64,000 nucleotides of DNA from Siphonodentalium dalli (Eukaryota > Mollusca > Scaphopoda > Gadilida > Siphonodentaliidae): contig CP136061.1 in the NCBI GenBank assembly GCA_032622095.1, positions 90,016,983 through 90,080,982 on the forward strand. Direction: 5' to 3'. Position numbers and translations under genes: made by a program. Every line of letters begins with the position of its first letter. The stretch's first letter is position 1. Shown here piece after piece: positions 22,701-35,433 of this stretch. The notes under the pieces were generated by a model that was not told the origin of the DNA, did not search any database, and worked only from the letters and a program-made list of their open reading frames with translations.

Positions 22701-24640
22701 ATCCTTTGCCACAGGAATAAAAATAAATTGTCAGTATAAATAGGCAAGACATCTCTGGACACTTTCTAAGAGATAATTTATTTATAAGAAGATATATATG
22801 TGCATTATGGGCTTGGTCTTATATATAGTACAGCACAGTAAGATGCAAGTGACGCAGTGCGGGGACAATGCTGTGTCGAAGAACATAGTTGATGGGACCC
22901 TTCCATCATCCTTCATAATGTATCATGACTCCATCTGTTGTTAACAAACCATCGACTTCGGCTTAATGGATCGTTCTCACCCCAATAATATACTTGCATG
23001 GCTTTGAACCGATCAACGCTCTGGGCCGTGGTATTTTCCCATCAATTAGATAGTGTCTATAGTCGGATGGTATTGGTTATGTTCAAATGGTGACACAGAT
23101 ATGAAACTGTACATGTTAGTGCCCATTGGACCATTGAGCATTATAATATCGAGAAACTTAGTCTAGGAAATTACCGGGAATTCACTGGAAATTGCAATTG
23201 TAGCTGATAGGGTCGTAATTCAACGTTTGCGTTTCCGATGCAGTTAATACCCAAATGTGAAATTTGAGATATACCTGGCCGTCAAAGTGAACCATATGTC
23301 TTATTTAAGGTTAGCAACGGTTGATAATCAAATGCCACAATGGTGTACTAATCATTAATTCGTATTGCCTTAATTTAGTCAGTGTCTAATTACATGGTGC
23401 TGGTTTTGTTCAAAGTTGGGCACACGTATGTCTAAAACTATGCAGCCATGCTCTGCATATGCCACTGATCATTATAAGATCGGGAGACTTTGCCACCGGT
23501 CCCGATAGCTCATTAGTAACGGTTACTAAGCACCTACTCGGAATTTGCAGGAAAATGCAAATACGGTTTATATCTATTTTACTCATTAAGCTCTACTTTA
23601 GTGGAAATTCGAATTTACTTTATTTTCACAGCTATACACAAAGCGTGGAGATTAACTGTGGTCCGAATATTGATGGTGAATGTTGGGTTTCAGTCGCTGT
23701 ACTGAAGTTGGCCAAATGTAACTGGCGTGGGAAGTGTGAAAGCAAAGCCTATACCGCTATAGTAAAGATCTCAGCTGCACAAAAATGTCCATTTATCAGT
23801 AGCACAAATCCTGCGACAACACAGATTCTCTCAGTGCATGTGGGATAGACTCCGATGATAATATAATATGTAATCACATCGTGAACAGTCTTGTTGTGAT
23901 TATTTTCGTTTGATTCAACATGCTGCATATTATCGAAATTACAAAACCATTCGACACTTATTTTTGCCAATTTCTGTACCTTGAGGCATAACAATATCAT
24001 ATATTGCATCTATTAAATCACGGATAGCTACAGTGGGTCAAACACGAGTGTTAGTCTACATATATAGTTGCGCACGATTTCCAATAAGAGATATTACAAT
24101 CAACGTTTGAGCATAACACAAAATTCTCCATAGGGTTAAGTGTTAAATTTTGATCGCAACTGTACCTAGCAAGAATCATCTGATCACATCCATTCTTTTT
24201 TAAACTACGTCTGTGTTTCATATTTAGTATTTTTTTTAGGAATATCAGTACGCGCATATCATAATACGCAAAATGGCGCCATTTATCCAAAGTACTAGAA
24301 TCTCCACAGGGCTCAGTGTTAAATTTTGATCACAACTGTAGCCAACAAGAATGAACCGATCACATCAAATTTTTTTTAAATACATGTAACGGTCATATCT
24401 AGTAGGTTGGATAAGTTTCAAATTGCACCGATGACCACACACCAGCTGGCACCATCTATCGATTTCTGTAAATACGAAACGCTCTCTAAATTATGTTGAC
24501 CCCGATTTAGGCCGACCCGCCAAAATTCAAGAATGGAAACAAGTCTATCCTGAAAACACACCTACTAGGCATACATAATCCGTTTTCAGATCGCTTTTAA
24601 CAAACCAAAAATGCAAAATGACATAAGGAATCCGACTAAC
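19788..24640. mobile_element. ~4.85-kb element with ~150-bp inverted ends
   Basis: 'AGTCGGATTCCTTATGTC' near 19793, with 'GTTAAAAGCGATATGAGAAC' and 'TCAGAATCTACCTGTTTCCAG' following, is answered on the opposite strand by the block ending near 24640 ('GACATAAGGAATCCGACT', 'GTTTTCAGATCGCTTTTAAC', 'GGAAACAAGTCTATCCTGAAAA'). A degenerate second copy of the arm lies at 20340-20460 and parts recur at 20590. Internal repeats at 24100-24400 and 23100-23560 are also present. Frames of 109 and 129 codons (22346-22675, 23459-23848) lie inside; I recognise no transposase motif. Confidence 0.6.
21231..22328. mobile_element. ~1.1-kb element nested in the 4.85-kb element
   Basis: Ends TTAGGACATGGGAA and TTTTCCATGTCCTAA are inverted, with subterminal 17-base palindromes ATTTCGTGGCCACGAAAT at both ends (21259-21300 and 22289-22302). 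The middle has four or five ~110-base degenerate units with 'GTGAATATTTAGTTTG', 'CACCCTACAACACCC' and 'TTTGATCTAAATCGG'. Confidence 0.7.
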
Positions 24641-25640
24641 ACCCGGGGTGTATGTGCGCGCACAACTATGCGGATATAGTGATGTCAAAATCCCGTGCCA
24701 ATAGGCTTCATAATATGACATAATTATTGTTGGCCTACTTAAAACTAACAGTTGGTTCTAAAATTGTGAAATTATGTTTCTGAGTATGTGCAAATTGTTT
24801 TATTCACACAATAAGATAATACCCAAGTTCAAAAGATAGTAATGAATTTATTAAATGCATAGAATAATAATAATGTAGGCCTACTTATATATATATTATT
24901 TTTTTATGCTTCGTGTACATCGAAAATAGGACCCATCGTTAACGTGAGACCAGAATGATAGATATGATATAGAATATCACCGCACTTGTAACCCAAAATC
25001 TTTATTTCTGCAACTATCTGCTTATATACCCCAACTCGGTGTTATTTAAAGATTGTGCATATGTATCTATTCCCTGAACTTTCAGTTTAGCTCTGTCAGA
25101 GGGATACAATATTTATTTTGAGCCCGAGAGAACAGACAACAAGAGCTTCTATCATTAGGAATTTATTTTTCCAATTATTTTCTATGAAGCGGGACAGAAG
25201 ATTTTGAAAAGAAGTTCTCTAGAATTTTGTTATTGTTATTGCTGTTGGAAGTGCATACTGGAAGAGATAGCGCATCTTTCATAAATTATTGAAATGTTGT
25301 CCTCTTTCTTTCAGACGAGAGGAACAATCATGATTTTCCTCGATGAGGCGATAAAGGCATCGACAAACTACTCTACCTGTACCAGTTGGAACCAGTGATC
25401 TGAAGTAAAGTTACAGAGAAACCGCGATTGCATGTCTTGGCCGAATAGCTTCTCCGACATTATTCATTAGCGGCAGTAAGAAATTCACACATTCAGCAGA
25501 TCAAGAAAGACAGATACCAAGAGTTCACCATGCCTGACATGCCAAATCTACAGATATGATTCTCGCTGAACAATAACAATATGAGTGAAATGGACTAGGC
25601 CCTTCAAGTGTCAATACAGTCAAGTGTCTTGGATGTTCAG
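24641..25640. other. No gene recognised
   Basis: A+T-rich DNA. 25060-25210 carries the dispersed repeat also seen near 13620 and 14450. Nothing coding. Confidence 0.4.
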
Positions 25641-25649
25641 CAGTGACGC

Positions 25650-25832
25650 TGGTATTATATCCAGCCAATACTCCAAGGATTATATAGTAAACAATATCTA
25701 ATCGGGGTTCGCGATTATATCCAGCCAATACAAGGATTATATAGTAAACAATATCTAATCGGGGTTCGCGATTATATCCAGCCAATACTCCAAGGATTAT
25801 ATAGTAAACAATATCTAATCGGGGTTCGCGAC
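25650..25832 (+). repeat. ~60-bp tandem repeat, three units
   Basis: Units of 'ATTATATCCAGCCAATACTC' plus 'AAGGATTATATAGTAAACAA' plus 'TATCTAATCGGGGTTCGCG'; the middle unit lacks a few bases. The 105-codon minus-strand frame is generated by the repeat. Confidence 0.85.
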
Positions 25833-25888
25833 GAGCTATCACATTTTATATAAAGAAGTTTTTCATATATGAAAGTCATGTCAGAGAA

Positions 25889-26038
25889 ATAGTCCAGCAA
25901 ATTAGACTATTCGGATTAAGATATATTTTAATATTTGGACATTTACGATTATCTTAATCCTTATATGAGTAATTAAGATAACGTAAATGTCCAAATATTA
26001 AAATAAATCTTAATCCGAATAGTCTAATCTGTTGGACT
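25889..26038. mobile_element. ~150-bp near-perfect palindrome
   Basis: 'GTCCAGCAAATTAGACTATTCGG' is answered by 'CCGAATAGTCTAATCTGTTGGAC'; arms continue inwards as 'AATATTTGGACATTTACG' / 'CGTAAATGTCCAAATATT' to a short centre near 25965. Likely a MITE or foldback. Confidence 0.8.
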
Positions 26039-26044
26039 AATCAG

Positions 26045-26575
26045 AGAAATGCTCATACTAGAAATAACCATACTGAAAAAATTCTATCCCATATTGAAGA
26101 AAAAATCTTCATGTTACAAATTTTTATTATTTAATAGAGAGGTTTCATATTACAAAGTTCTATTATATATATTGGAGAGATTTTCCTATTTCAAAATTCT
26201 ATTACATATTAGAGAAATATTTATTTTACAAAATTCTATGATATATTAGAGAAATTTTCATATTACAAATTTCTATTATTTATTAAGAGATTTTCATATT
26301 CCCAAAATTTATTTTATATTTCAAAGTTTTCATATTTCAAAGTTTTATTATATATTGGAGAGATTTTCATATTTCAAAATTCTATTACATATTAGAAAAA
26401 TATTTATTTTACAAAATTCTATTACATATTAGAGAAATTTTCATATTACAAATTTCTATTATTTATTAGAGATTTTCATATTCCAAAAAATTATTTTATA
26501 TTTCAAAGTTTTCATATTTCAAAATTTTATTATATATTGGAGAGAATTTCATACTTCAAAATTCCATTTAAGAAA
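26045..26575 (+). repeat. A+T-rich ~34-bp tandem array, block 1
   Basis: Degenerate units of 'ATTTTCATATTTCAAAATTC' plus 'TATTATATATTAGAGAG'. A ~185-base higher-order repeat is visible (26120-26310 against 26310-26550). The same unit family resumes at 27350. Reading frames are artefacts. Confidence 0.8.
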
Positions 26576-27345
26576 TGGATGTTTTTGTTGTTGCTTTCCA
26601 TGGAGTATGGATGCAAGTTTGTCTGGCATTCTGTGTGGAACGAGAAAGCGTTCCCCACATAAAAATGTCAGACCAACTTGCATACATACTCCATGGAAAG
26701 CAACAAAATCAACATCCAGTACTTATATTTACACTCAACCGGGTCAACATCCAGCACTTATATTGACACTCAACCGAGTCAACATCCAGTACTTATATTT
26801 ACACTGAACCGAGTCAACATCCAGTACTTATATTTACACTCAACCGGGTCAACATCCAGTACTTATATTTACACTCAACCGGGTCAACATCCAGTACTTA
26901 TATTTACACTCAACCGAGTCAACATCCATTACTTATATTTACACTCAACCGAGTCAACATCCATTACTTATATTTACACTCAACCGAGTCAACATCCATT
27001 ACTTATATTTACACTCAACCGAGTCAACATCCATTACTTATATTTACACTCAACCGAGTCAACATCCATTACTTATATTTACACTCAACCGAGTCAACAT
27101 CCATTACTTATATTTACACTCAACCGAGTCAACCCGCAGATTAAAATCGCATTTAGCGCAAGCTTCCAATGTTATTCCCATACCTGTAGCTGGTTGCAAG
27201 TTAAATCAACACAATATGGAAGCAAGTATGTGCATAGACTAAAACCTTCATCTATGGTATGGTCAGCGTGCGACGTCACGTGACGTAATTTCGACCAAAC
27301 AACGTCCTGCATTCATGTTCCACAACGCGAATGCATGTGTGAGTG
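26575..27345 (+). repeat. Dispersed repeat with an internal 35-bp array (about 12 units)
   Basis: The flanks 26575-26725 and 27135-27345 match 45592-45925, where the same sequence is present with a single short 'CATCCATTACTTAGTTACACTC' segment. Here that segment is a 35-base unit (ACTTATATTTACACTCAACC plus GAGTCAACATCCATT) repeated about 12 times at 26720-27135. Because 35 is not a multiple of 3, the 201-codon frame cycles through all frames of the unit: an array artefact, not a gene. Inverted 'CATACTCCATGGAAAG' / 'CTTTCCATGGAGTATG' lies at the left. Confidence 0.85.
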
Positions 27346-28760
27346 TAAATATTCCATATTAGAGCTATTTTCATGTTACAAAGCTCTATTATATTTTATA
27401 AAGATTCATATTGCAAAAGTTTTCATATTTCAAAGTTTTATTATATATTGGCGAGATTTTCATATTTCAAAATTCTATTATATATTTGAGAAATATTTAT
27501 TTTACAAAACTCTATCATATATTAGAGACATTTTCATATTAGACATTTCATATTAGAAAATTTTATTATTTATTAGATTATTCTATATTTATTACAGAGA
27601 TTTTCATATTCCAAAATTATAATATCTATTAGAGAGATTTTCATATAACAAAATTCTATATTTATTATACATTTTTTCATATTACAATTACTATTATTTA
27701 TTAGATATATTTACATATTACAGAAATCTTTATTTATTCGAGACATTTCCATATTAAAAAATTCTATTATTTATTAGAAATTTTCATATTAGAAAATTCG
27801 ATATTTATTAGAGATCTTCATATTAGAAATTTCTATATTTATTAGAGAGAATTTCATATTACAAAATTCTATATTTATTAGAGATTTTCATATAACAAAA
27901 TTCTATATTTATTAGAGATTTTCATATTACAAAATTCTATAATTTATTAGAGAGATTTTCATATTACAAAATTCTATTTTTATTAGAGAGATTTTCATAT
28001 TACAAAAATCTTTAATTTATTCGAGACATTTTCATATTACAAATATCTATTATTTATTGGAGATTTTCATATTACAAAATTCTATTATTTATTATGAGAT
28101 TTACATATTACAAAATTCTATATTTATTAGCGAGATTTTCATATTACAAAATTCTATCATATATTAGAGACATTTTCATATTACAAAATTCTATTATTTA
28201 TCAGAGATTTTCATATTACAAAATTCTATTATTTATCCAAGATTTTCATATTACACTATTCTATTATTTATTGGAGATTTTCATATTACAAAATTATATT
28301 ATTTATTATGAGATTTACATATTACAAAATTCTATATTTATTAGCGAGATTTTCATATTACAAAATTCTATCATATATTAGAGACATTTTCATATTACAA
28401 AATTCTATTATTTATCAGAGATTTTCATATTACAAAATTCTATTATTTATCCGAGATTTTCATATTACACTATTCTATTATTTATTAGAGATTTTCATAT
28501 TACAAAATTCTATTATTTATTTGAAAAGAGTTTTTAGTATTTTACAAAATTCAAACTGCAAATATTCTATACTATATTAGAAAAATCTTCATATTTAAAA
28601 TGTCTTTATATATGAAGGTTTCATGCTTCAAAATTCCATTATATATTAAACAATTCTATAACTATTATAGAATAGAGCAAGGTTCATACTACAATTTTAG
28701 AATTTAATTTTGTAAAAGTTTCATATTACACAAAATTCATACAACTTTAGAGAGATCTTC
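27345..28760 (+). repeat. A+T-rich ~34-bp tandem array, block 2
   Basis: About 40 units around 'TTTTCATATTACAAAATTCT' plus 'ATTATTTATTAGAGA'. Two near-identical ~214-base higher-order blocks start at 28094 and 28308. Units degrade towards both edges. Confidence 0.85.
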
Positions 28761-28789
28761 AAATTTCAAAATTCTATTGAGATATATTT

Positions 28790-29440
28790 GTTCTTAAAAG
28801 CATGTCTGATATTTCTTCTTGTTATTAGTGAATCTGTGATATTTTTCATGTTATAAATGAATCTGTTATATTTGTCCTTGTTATAAGTGAATCTGTGATA
28901 TTTTTCCTTGTTAAAAGTGAATCTGTGATATTTTTCCTTGTTAAAAGTGAATCTGTGATATTTCTTCTTCTTATAAGTGAATCTGTGATATTTTCCTTGT
29001 TATAAGTGAATCTGTGATATTTTCCTTGTTATAAGCGAATCTGTGATATTGTTTCTTGTTAAAAGTAAATCTGTGATATTTGTCCTTGTTATAAGTGAAT
29101 GTGATATTGTTTCTTGTTATAAGTGAATCTGTGATATTTTCCTTGTTATAAGCAAATCTGTGATATTTTCCTTGTTATAAGCAAATCTGTGATATTTTCC
29201 TTGTTATAAGTGAATCTGTGATATTTTTTCTTGTTATAAGCAAATCTGTGATATTTGTCCTTGTTATAAGCGAATCTGTGATATTTTTCCTTGTTATAAG
29301 TGAATCTGTGATATTTTTTCTTGTTATAAGCAAATCTGTGATATTGATCTTGAAAGTAAGTCTGTGATATTTTCCTTGTTATAAGTGAATCTGGGATATT
29401 TTTCTCATTACAAGCATGTCTGTGATATTATGGCTGTGAT
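28790..29440 (+). repeat. ~31-bp tandem array
   Basis: About 20 units of 'GTGAATCTGTGATATTTTTC' plus 'CTTGTTATAA', with alternation between GTGAATC, GCAAATC and GCGAATC versions. Confidence 0.88.
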
Positions 29441-29559
29441 TTTTGTTCTTCATATGATGCCTTCTCTATTTTTCTTCATTTATGTTTAATTTGAAAATAA
29501 ATTTCATCTGGCGATAACAATTCTTCTTGATCCTTCCCAATGGAAGGGTTGGGACATTA

Positions 29560-30780
29560 ACCCTTTCTATACTAAAGCATCATTGATGAGTCGTTATCCC
29601 ATAGGAATTGTACAGATAATAAGTTCAACCCTTTCTATACTAAAGCATCATTGATGAGTAGTTATCCCATAGGAATTGTACAGATAATAAGTTTAACCAT
29701 TTCTATACTAAAGCATCATTGATGAGTAGTTATCCCATACGAATTGTACAGATAATAAGTTTAACCCTTTCAATATTAAAGCATCATTAATGAGTAGTTA
29801 TCCAATATGAAATGTTCAGATAATAAGTTTAACCCTTTCTATATTACAGCATCATTAATGAGTAGTTATCCCATAGGAAATGTTCATATACTAAGTTTAA
29901 CCCTCTCTATACTAAAGCATCATTGATGAGTAGTTATCCCATAGGAATTGTACAGATAATAATTTTTAGCCCTTTATATACTAAAGCATCATTGATGAGT
30001 AGTTATCCCATAGGGAATGTTCAGATAACAAGTCTAACCCTTTCTATACTGAAGTATCATTGATTAGTTATCCCATAGGAAATGTTCAAATAATAAGTTA
30101 ACCCTTTCTATACTAAAGCATCATTAGTGAGTAGTTATCCCATAGGGAATGTTCAGATAATAAGTCTAACCCTTTCTATACTGAAGTATCATTGATTAGT
30201 TATCCCATAGGAAATGTTCAAATAATAAGTTAACCCTTTCTATACTAAAGCATCATTGATGAGTAGTTATCCCATATGAAATGTTCAGATAATAAGTTTA
30301 ACCCTTTCTATATTAAAGCATCATTAATGAGTAGTTATCCCATAGGAAATGTTCATATAATAAGTTTAACCCTCTCTATACTAAAGCATCATTGATGAGT
30401 AGTTATCCCATAGGAATTGTACAGATAATAATAAACCCTTTATATACTAAAGCATCATTGATGAGTAATTATCCCATAGGAAATGTTCAAATAATAAGTT
30501 AACCCTTTCTATACTAAAGCATCATTGATGAGTCGTTATCCCATAGGAAATGTTCAGATAATAAGTCTAACCCTTTCTATACTAAAGTATCATTGATGAG
30601 TAGTTATCCCATAGGAATTGTACAGATAATAAGTTTAACTCTTTCTATACTAAAGCATCATTGATGAGTAGTTATCCCATAGGAATTGTACAGATAATAA
30701 GTTTAACCCTTTCTATACTAAAGCATCATTGATGAGTAGTTATCCCATAGGAAATGTTCAGATAATAAGTCTAACCATTT
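29560..30780 (+). repeat. ~67-bp tandem array
   Basis: About 18 units with 'ACCCTTTCTATACTAAAGCA', 'TCATTGATGAGTAGTTATCC' and 'CATAGGAATTGTACAGATAA'. Two alternative versions of the last part (GAATTGTACAG and GAAATGTTCAG) are interleaved, and a multi-unit block recurs around 29970-30120 and 30120-30230. The unit start resembles the 'TTAACCCTTT' ends of the MITEs here. Confidence 0.88.
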
Positions 30781-31166
30781 TTACATAAGATAATACATTG
30801 GCTTAACAATATTTAGAATGCACTGGCACAGGATCTCTAATGCTACATCATCACAGCTCCCATCATTAAAGGTTTAACTTTAACCCTTTCCTGACTGCAG
30901 CATCCTGAAATTTTGCAGAAACCCTGTGCCAATACATTCTCTTGCATATATAAGTCAAGGTTGGGGCGATTACATGCCAATGTAATCGATTACATGATTA
31001 CGATTAAGAGTATACATTGGCCTAACAATAATTACCTTGATCTTGTAAACCAGTGCACTCACTTATATATGCGAGGATCACTATGGGAGACTCACATATA
31101 TAAGAGAATGCATGGCACAGGACCTCTAATGCTGCACCAGCTCAACTCCCGTCATTAAAGGATTAA
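30780..31166. mobile_element. Family B MITE copies
   Basis: A degraded piece at 30780-30875 and a fuller copy 30879-31166 (TTAACCCTTTCCTGACTGCA start, 'CTCCCGTCATTAAAGGATTAA' end) with core palindrome at about 31040-31112. Confidence 0.7.
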
Positions 31167-31279
31167 GGAATCAGCACATGACTTTTTATGGGGGTTGAAT
31201 GTCTAACTTCTACACACCCTGGGAAAAAGTGACAAAACACGAGATCGATTAAAAAACCATTCACTCAATATAAATATAA

Positions 31280-31960
31280 ATAACATGAGGTGTGTACCAG
31301 TGTGTGTGTACACATAATGTCATTTTGATGTCAGCATTATAATCAACATGAGGCATGTGTACCAGTTAGTGTGTACATATATAAATTTAATGTCAGCATT
31401 ATAATCAACATGAGGCCTGTGTACCAGTTAGTGTGTGCATATATAAATTTAATGTCAGCATTATAATCAACATGAGGCCTGTGTACCAGTTAGTGTGTAC
31501 ATATGTAAATGTAATGTCAGCATTATAATCAACATGAGGCCTGTGTACCAGTTAGTGTGTACATATGTAAATTTAATGTCAGCATTATAATCAACATGAG
31601 GCCTGTGTACCAGTTAGTGTGTACATATGTAAATGTAATGTCAGCATTATGATCAACATGAGGCCTGTGTACCAGTTAGTGTGTACATATGTAAATTTAA
31701 TGTCAGCATTATGATCAACATGAGGCCTGTGTACCAGTTAGTGTGTACATATGTAAATGTAATGTCAGCATTATAATCAACATGAGGCCTGTGTACCAGT
31801 TAGTGTGTACATATGTAAATGTAATGTCAGCATTATAATCAACATGAGGCCTGTGTACCAGTTAGTGTGTACATATGTAAATGTAATGTCAGCATTATAT
31901 TCAACATGATGCCTGTGTACCAGTTAGTGTGTACATATGTAAATGTAATGTCAGCATAAA
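31280..31960 (+). repeat. ~62-bp tandem array
   Basis: About 11 units with 'AATGTCAGCATTATAATCAA', 'CATGAGGCCTGTGTACCAGT' and 'TAGTGTGTACATATGTAAAT'. Very homogeneous from 31490 on. Confidence 0.9.
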
Positions 31961-33159
31961 AAGTATAAGATATAAACAAAGAGTTATTTTGCTTGGATTT
32001 TCATGGACTCTTGAAATTGGCATATTGCATGTCAACATAGATGCCCATAATGTCATTTTTGTGTTCAATATTGTGGATACGATATCTTAAATTGAAATGA
32101 GAGCAACATTATTAATTCATGATCTAGAAGATTGAGTCTTTCTTCCCAGCTTAATTATCAAAGTTGCCAAGACAGGGATATTTAATTGAAAAAATGTATT
32201 TCATAAAATATATTTATTCTATTTAATTTACCAAGTTTTGAAGACTTACAGTGTAACATGCCATAACCCTGACATTTCCCAAAGTCAAAATTACTCAATT
32301 TGATTTTGTCGGTCAAATTTTACGAAATATTTTTGTATTGTGGCATAATAATTCAAAAGAAAAAAAGAAGCTACTATTGTTTTTCAAGTATAAATTTGAT
32401 TTTGTTCTTACAACTAGTATCCAGGGAGAGAAAGTCTATCTCTAAGTGATCCACGGTAACAAACATATTACATAGGATAGAGGAATATGTCTATTCTAGG
32501 ACAGCAGCCTAAAGCAGTGTTCAGCGTTGCGTCCTTCCGATGTGCTGGTGGCCTGGAACAATGTGTTCCTTTGTCTGCATTTTACTGTTCCATGTGGGTG
32601 TTCTGAAGAGCTTCCAATTGTAGCTGATAACTTCAATACTTGAATGAATTCTACATTATTACCAACCTGTCATATCCCAACATTTAAATCTTTATTCTCA
32701 CATATACAAGTCGAATTTCCTATGCTTCAGACTGAGATGCCAACTTTGATCAATTGAAAACAATAACCACTGCGGAAACGTCATGACACATCCATGCCAT
32801 ATAAGGTATGTGTTAAGGCTTGTGTTGCATTTAAAGTATACTGTAATATCTATATTATAATTAGTTCATTAATGAATCCATTGCAGCTGTCGGAATGCCT
32901 TACAGCTGTTGCCTATATTCCAATTTCTACACAACATGCAAACGCACAACGTACTGGATGTAACGCATTAATCTGAACACTGCTAAATGGCTTTGACCAA
33001 TGTCCAAATAACAAGTGTTAAATTAGTCCAAGTTTACCTTAGACATAAACCAGCTAATGAAATCGGTTGGGATAATACTGTTTATGTTGATGTCCAGCTC
33101 ATATATCTTTTTATAAAAGACTTTATGCCCGGATCCAGTGGCGGGATTTTTCGATTTAA
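31961..33159. other. No feature recognised
   Basis: Unique-looking A+T-rich DNA without a supportable gene; the 60-codon frame at 32794 has no recognisable features. Confidence 0.35.
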
Positions 33160-33595
33160 ATGAATATTTGTTTATTATAGTGACATTGTGTTACATATAT
33201 AAATGCGTATATACACAACAATAATCGGCAACAACACCCGGCCCATAGGGCCTATAAGTCACTCTATTTCAAAATAAATATAATTATTAATTAATTGCGT
33301 GGCGTCCTTATTAATGTCTGTCTTTCTCTAAATGCACGGAACAGGAATTTAGCAGTTTGTCGTGGAAAGTTATCGAATAAATGTTTGGCCATATAAGTCA
33401 GAGAATTCACACCATTGATGTGGAAACTGGCATTACGAAAAAAATCCATCCGGAAATTATCATATGCGTTGCACTGAAGAAAATGATGGAGCTTGTCTTC
33501 CACAGACTTTGATTGGCAAAACACACATATTCGGTCGACCAAGTCTTCATTTCGCCATCGACCGGTCTCTATGTGTATTGGAAAGAGTGACATCT
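33160..33595 (-). mobile_element. LINE 3' end (non-LTR retrotransposon), zinc-binding tail
   Basis: The minus-strand frame 33593-33291 (100 codons) reads ...IHIETGRWRNEDLVDRICVFC followed by an H and C in the spacing Cys-x2-Cys-x12-His-x4-Cys (HFLQC). This is the zinc-binding tail found after the reverse transcriptase domain in several LINE clades. A 3' UTR-like 'CCTATGGGCCGGGTG' follows. Reverse transcriptase itself is absent: a 5'-truncated copy, as is usual for LINEs. Confidence 0.7.
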
Positions 33596-33599
33596 AACA

Positions 33600-35220
33600 T
33601 TCATAATGATGTATTATAATCTAACTTTCATGTAAAATTACGCATATAATAAGTAGTAAATTTACATTACATTACTACTTTCAGTTGAAAACTTTTGTGG
33701 AGTTCTGAACAAATATAATATTTTCTAAGGAATAAAACGATTTACTGTCACAATTGTGACATTTTATTAGTTATTATATTGGGGATTTTAGGTGAGCAGG
33801 TCAACAATGCTTAACCCCCAAAATAGAAGGATATATAAACAGGGCTTCAACATAAAACAGTATTGTCCCAACCGATTTCACGAGCTGGTTTTCGTCAAAC
33901 GATACTTTGACTGCTTTTAAATAATATTTATTCTGCTCATATCTATTCCATTCTTACATTTCACTAAGACCATTCCGGAAATAATTACATCTTTTCAGCA
34001 ATTTGAAAGACAATACTGAACTACACTTTGTAATATCATTATATAGAAAAAACACATTTAACTTAACAAATTAATGGATTCAAAGGCACTTGATCGCTCA
34101 GTTGACCACCATAATCCCAACAAAGTTTTAAATTCTTATCACAAAATTTTTCTGTAAACACAGTCAGAGGGGGTACTAATAAATGTTCCCTTCACTTGTC
34201 CTCAATTAAACTCAATCTAAATGTGTAATCTACAATGCCCCAGGAATAATTCACAAAGGTATCGCTAAAGATCGACCTATACACCTCAAATATGTAAATT
34301 CACCGTTATTGAATGGCCCATATCTCCTATGAAAGGTGTCTCAAAATGTGAGTTAACTGACTCCACTTATCATGCTAATTTGGTTTGAGCAAATAGGTAG
34401 GGCGAGTCAGAATGCGCTCAACAGGAGACACTCATGTTCAAAATGGGTCAAAGTCGCATGCGTGTCATGTTTGGTAAGGCTCAAATGAAAATAACACTAT
34501 GATTGGTATGTGATTAACCAATGTACATTCTTTGCTGTTATGCACTTAACTTTTTCCTGTGATCTTTGAAAATGGTCATTTGTGTCTTTAACTGGCATTC
34601 ATTTAAGCACAACACTACATGCACGGTCATCTTTTGCATGGTGCATTAGTTTTCAGATAGATAGTCTGTGTGTCAAATTTCATAACAATAGAACCCATAT
34701 TTTGGGGGGGGGATGAAATAATAAGGAGAACTTACATTTATTGAGGTGTTTACATATGTACCTTCTAACTAATGTGTGTCTATGAAACAGCTCGCCTAAA
34801 AATCGACAGACTGAGTGAAACATGAGAAACCATTCTTAGTTAGAAATTACCTTACTCATATATAAATTAATGAAGTACTATTTTTCACACACTGAATTTA
34901 AAACTTAATGAAAACTAGTATGATTCCCGAGTTTATACCAAATGGCAGGGAAATTAGATAGCTATGTAATTGAGTTATATACAATATGGAAGGTTGGATT
35001 GAATAGACAATTACATTTACATGCAGGTAACCAATCTCAATGTTTAAAAATGATAAGTCATGGCAAAACCTTCAATGTTGTAATGCCTGTAATAAATACA
35101 CACATTCACTCGCACATCTCCGTATCCACAACCCTGGATTAATAGTGGTTAATTTTGTAAAACCCAATTATTTAAAATACATGCAGCCAAGTGTTCAAAT
35201 TTTTCAGAAGTCAGCAGACT
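33600..35220. other. No gene recognised
   Basis: Non-coding. One short frame (34942-35142) overlaps nothing recognisable. Confidence 0.35.
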
Positions 35221-35433
35221 ACAGTACTGCCCTAAATAATCGACTCCTTAACCACAGCAGAATTATCGGTAACTTTTCAGGATTTAGACGGAAATATGGC
35301 TTGTTGCCATTCATTGGAAAGCTCTGTGAGAGCTTTCCGGTGAATGGCAACAAGCCATATTCCGACTTAATCCTGAAAAGTTACCCATAATTCTGCTGTG
35401 GTTAAGGAGTCGATTATTTAGATCATTACTGTA
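35221..35433. mobile_element. Family C MITE, complete
   Basis: 'ACAGTACTGCCCTAAATAATCG' to 'CGATTATTTAGATCATTACTGTA'; arms of ~100 bases meet at 'GAAAGCTCTGTGAGAGCTTTC'. Confidence 0.85.

Noticed and set aside
26678-27283. 201-codon open frame with Tyr/Leu/Ser/Thr-rich repeats
   Set aside because: It is the three-frame read-through of a 35-bp DNA array inside a dispersed repeat; the unit length is not a multiple of 3 and the second copy of the repeat has no such frame.
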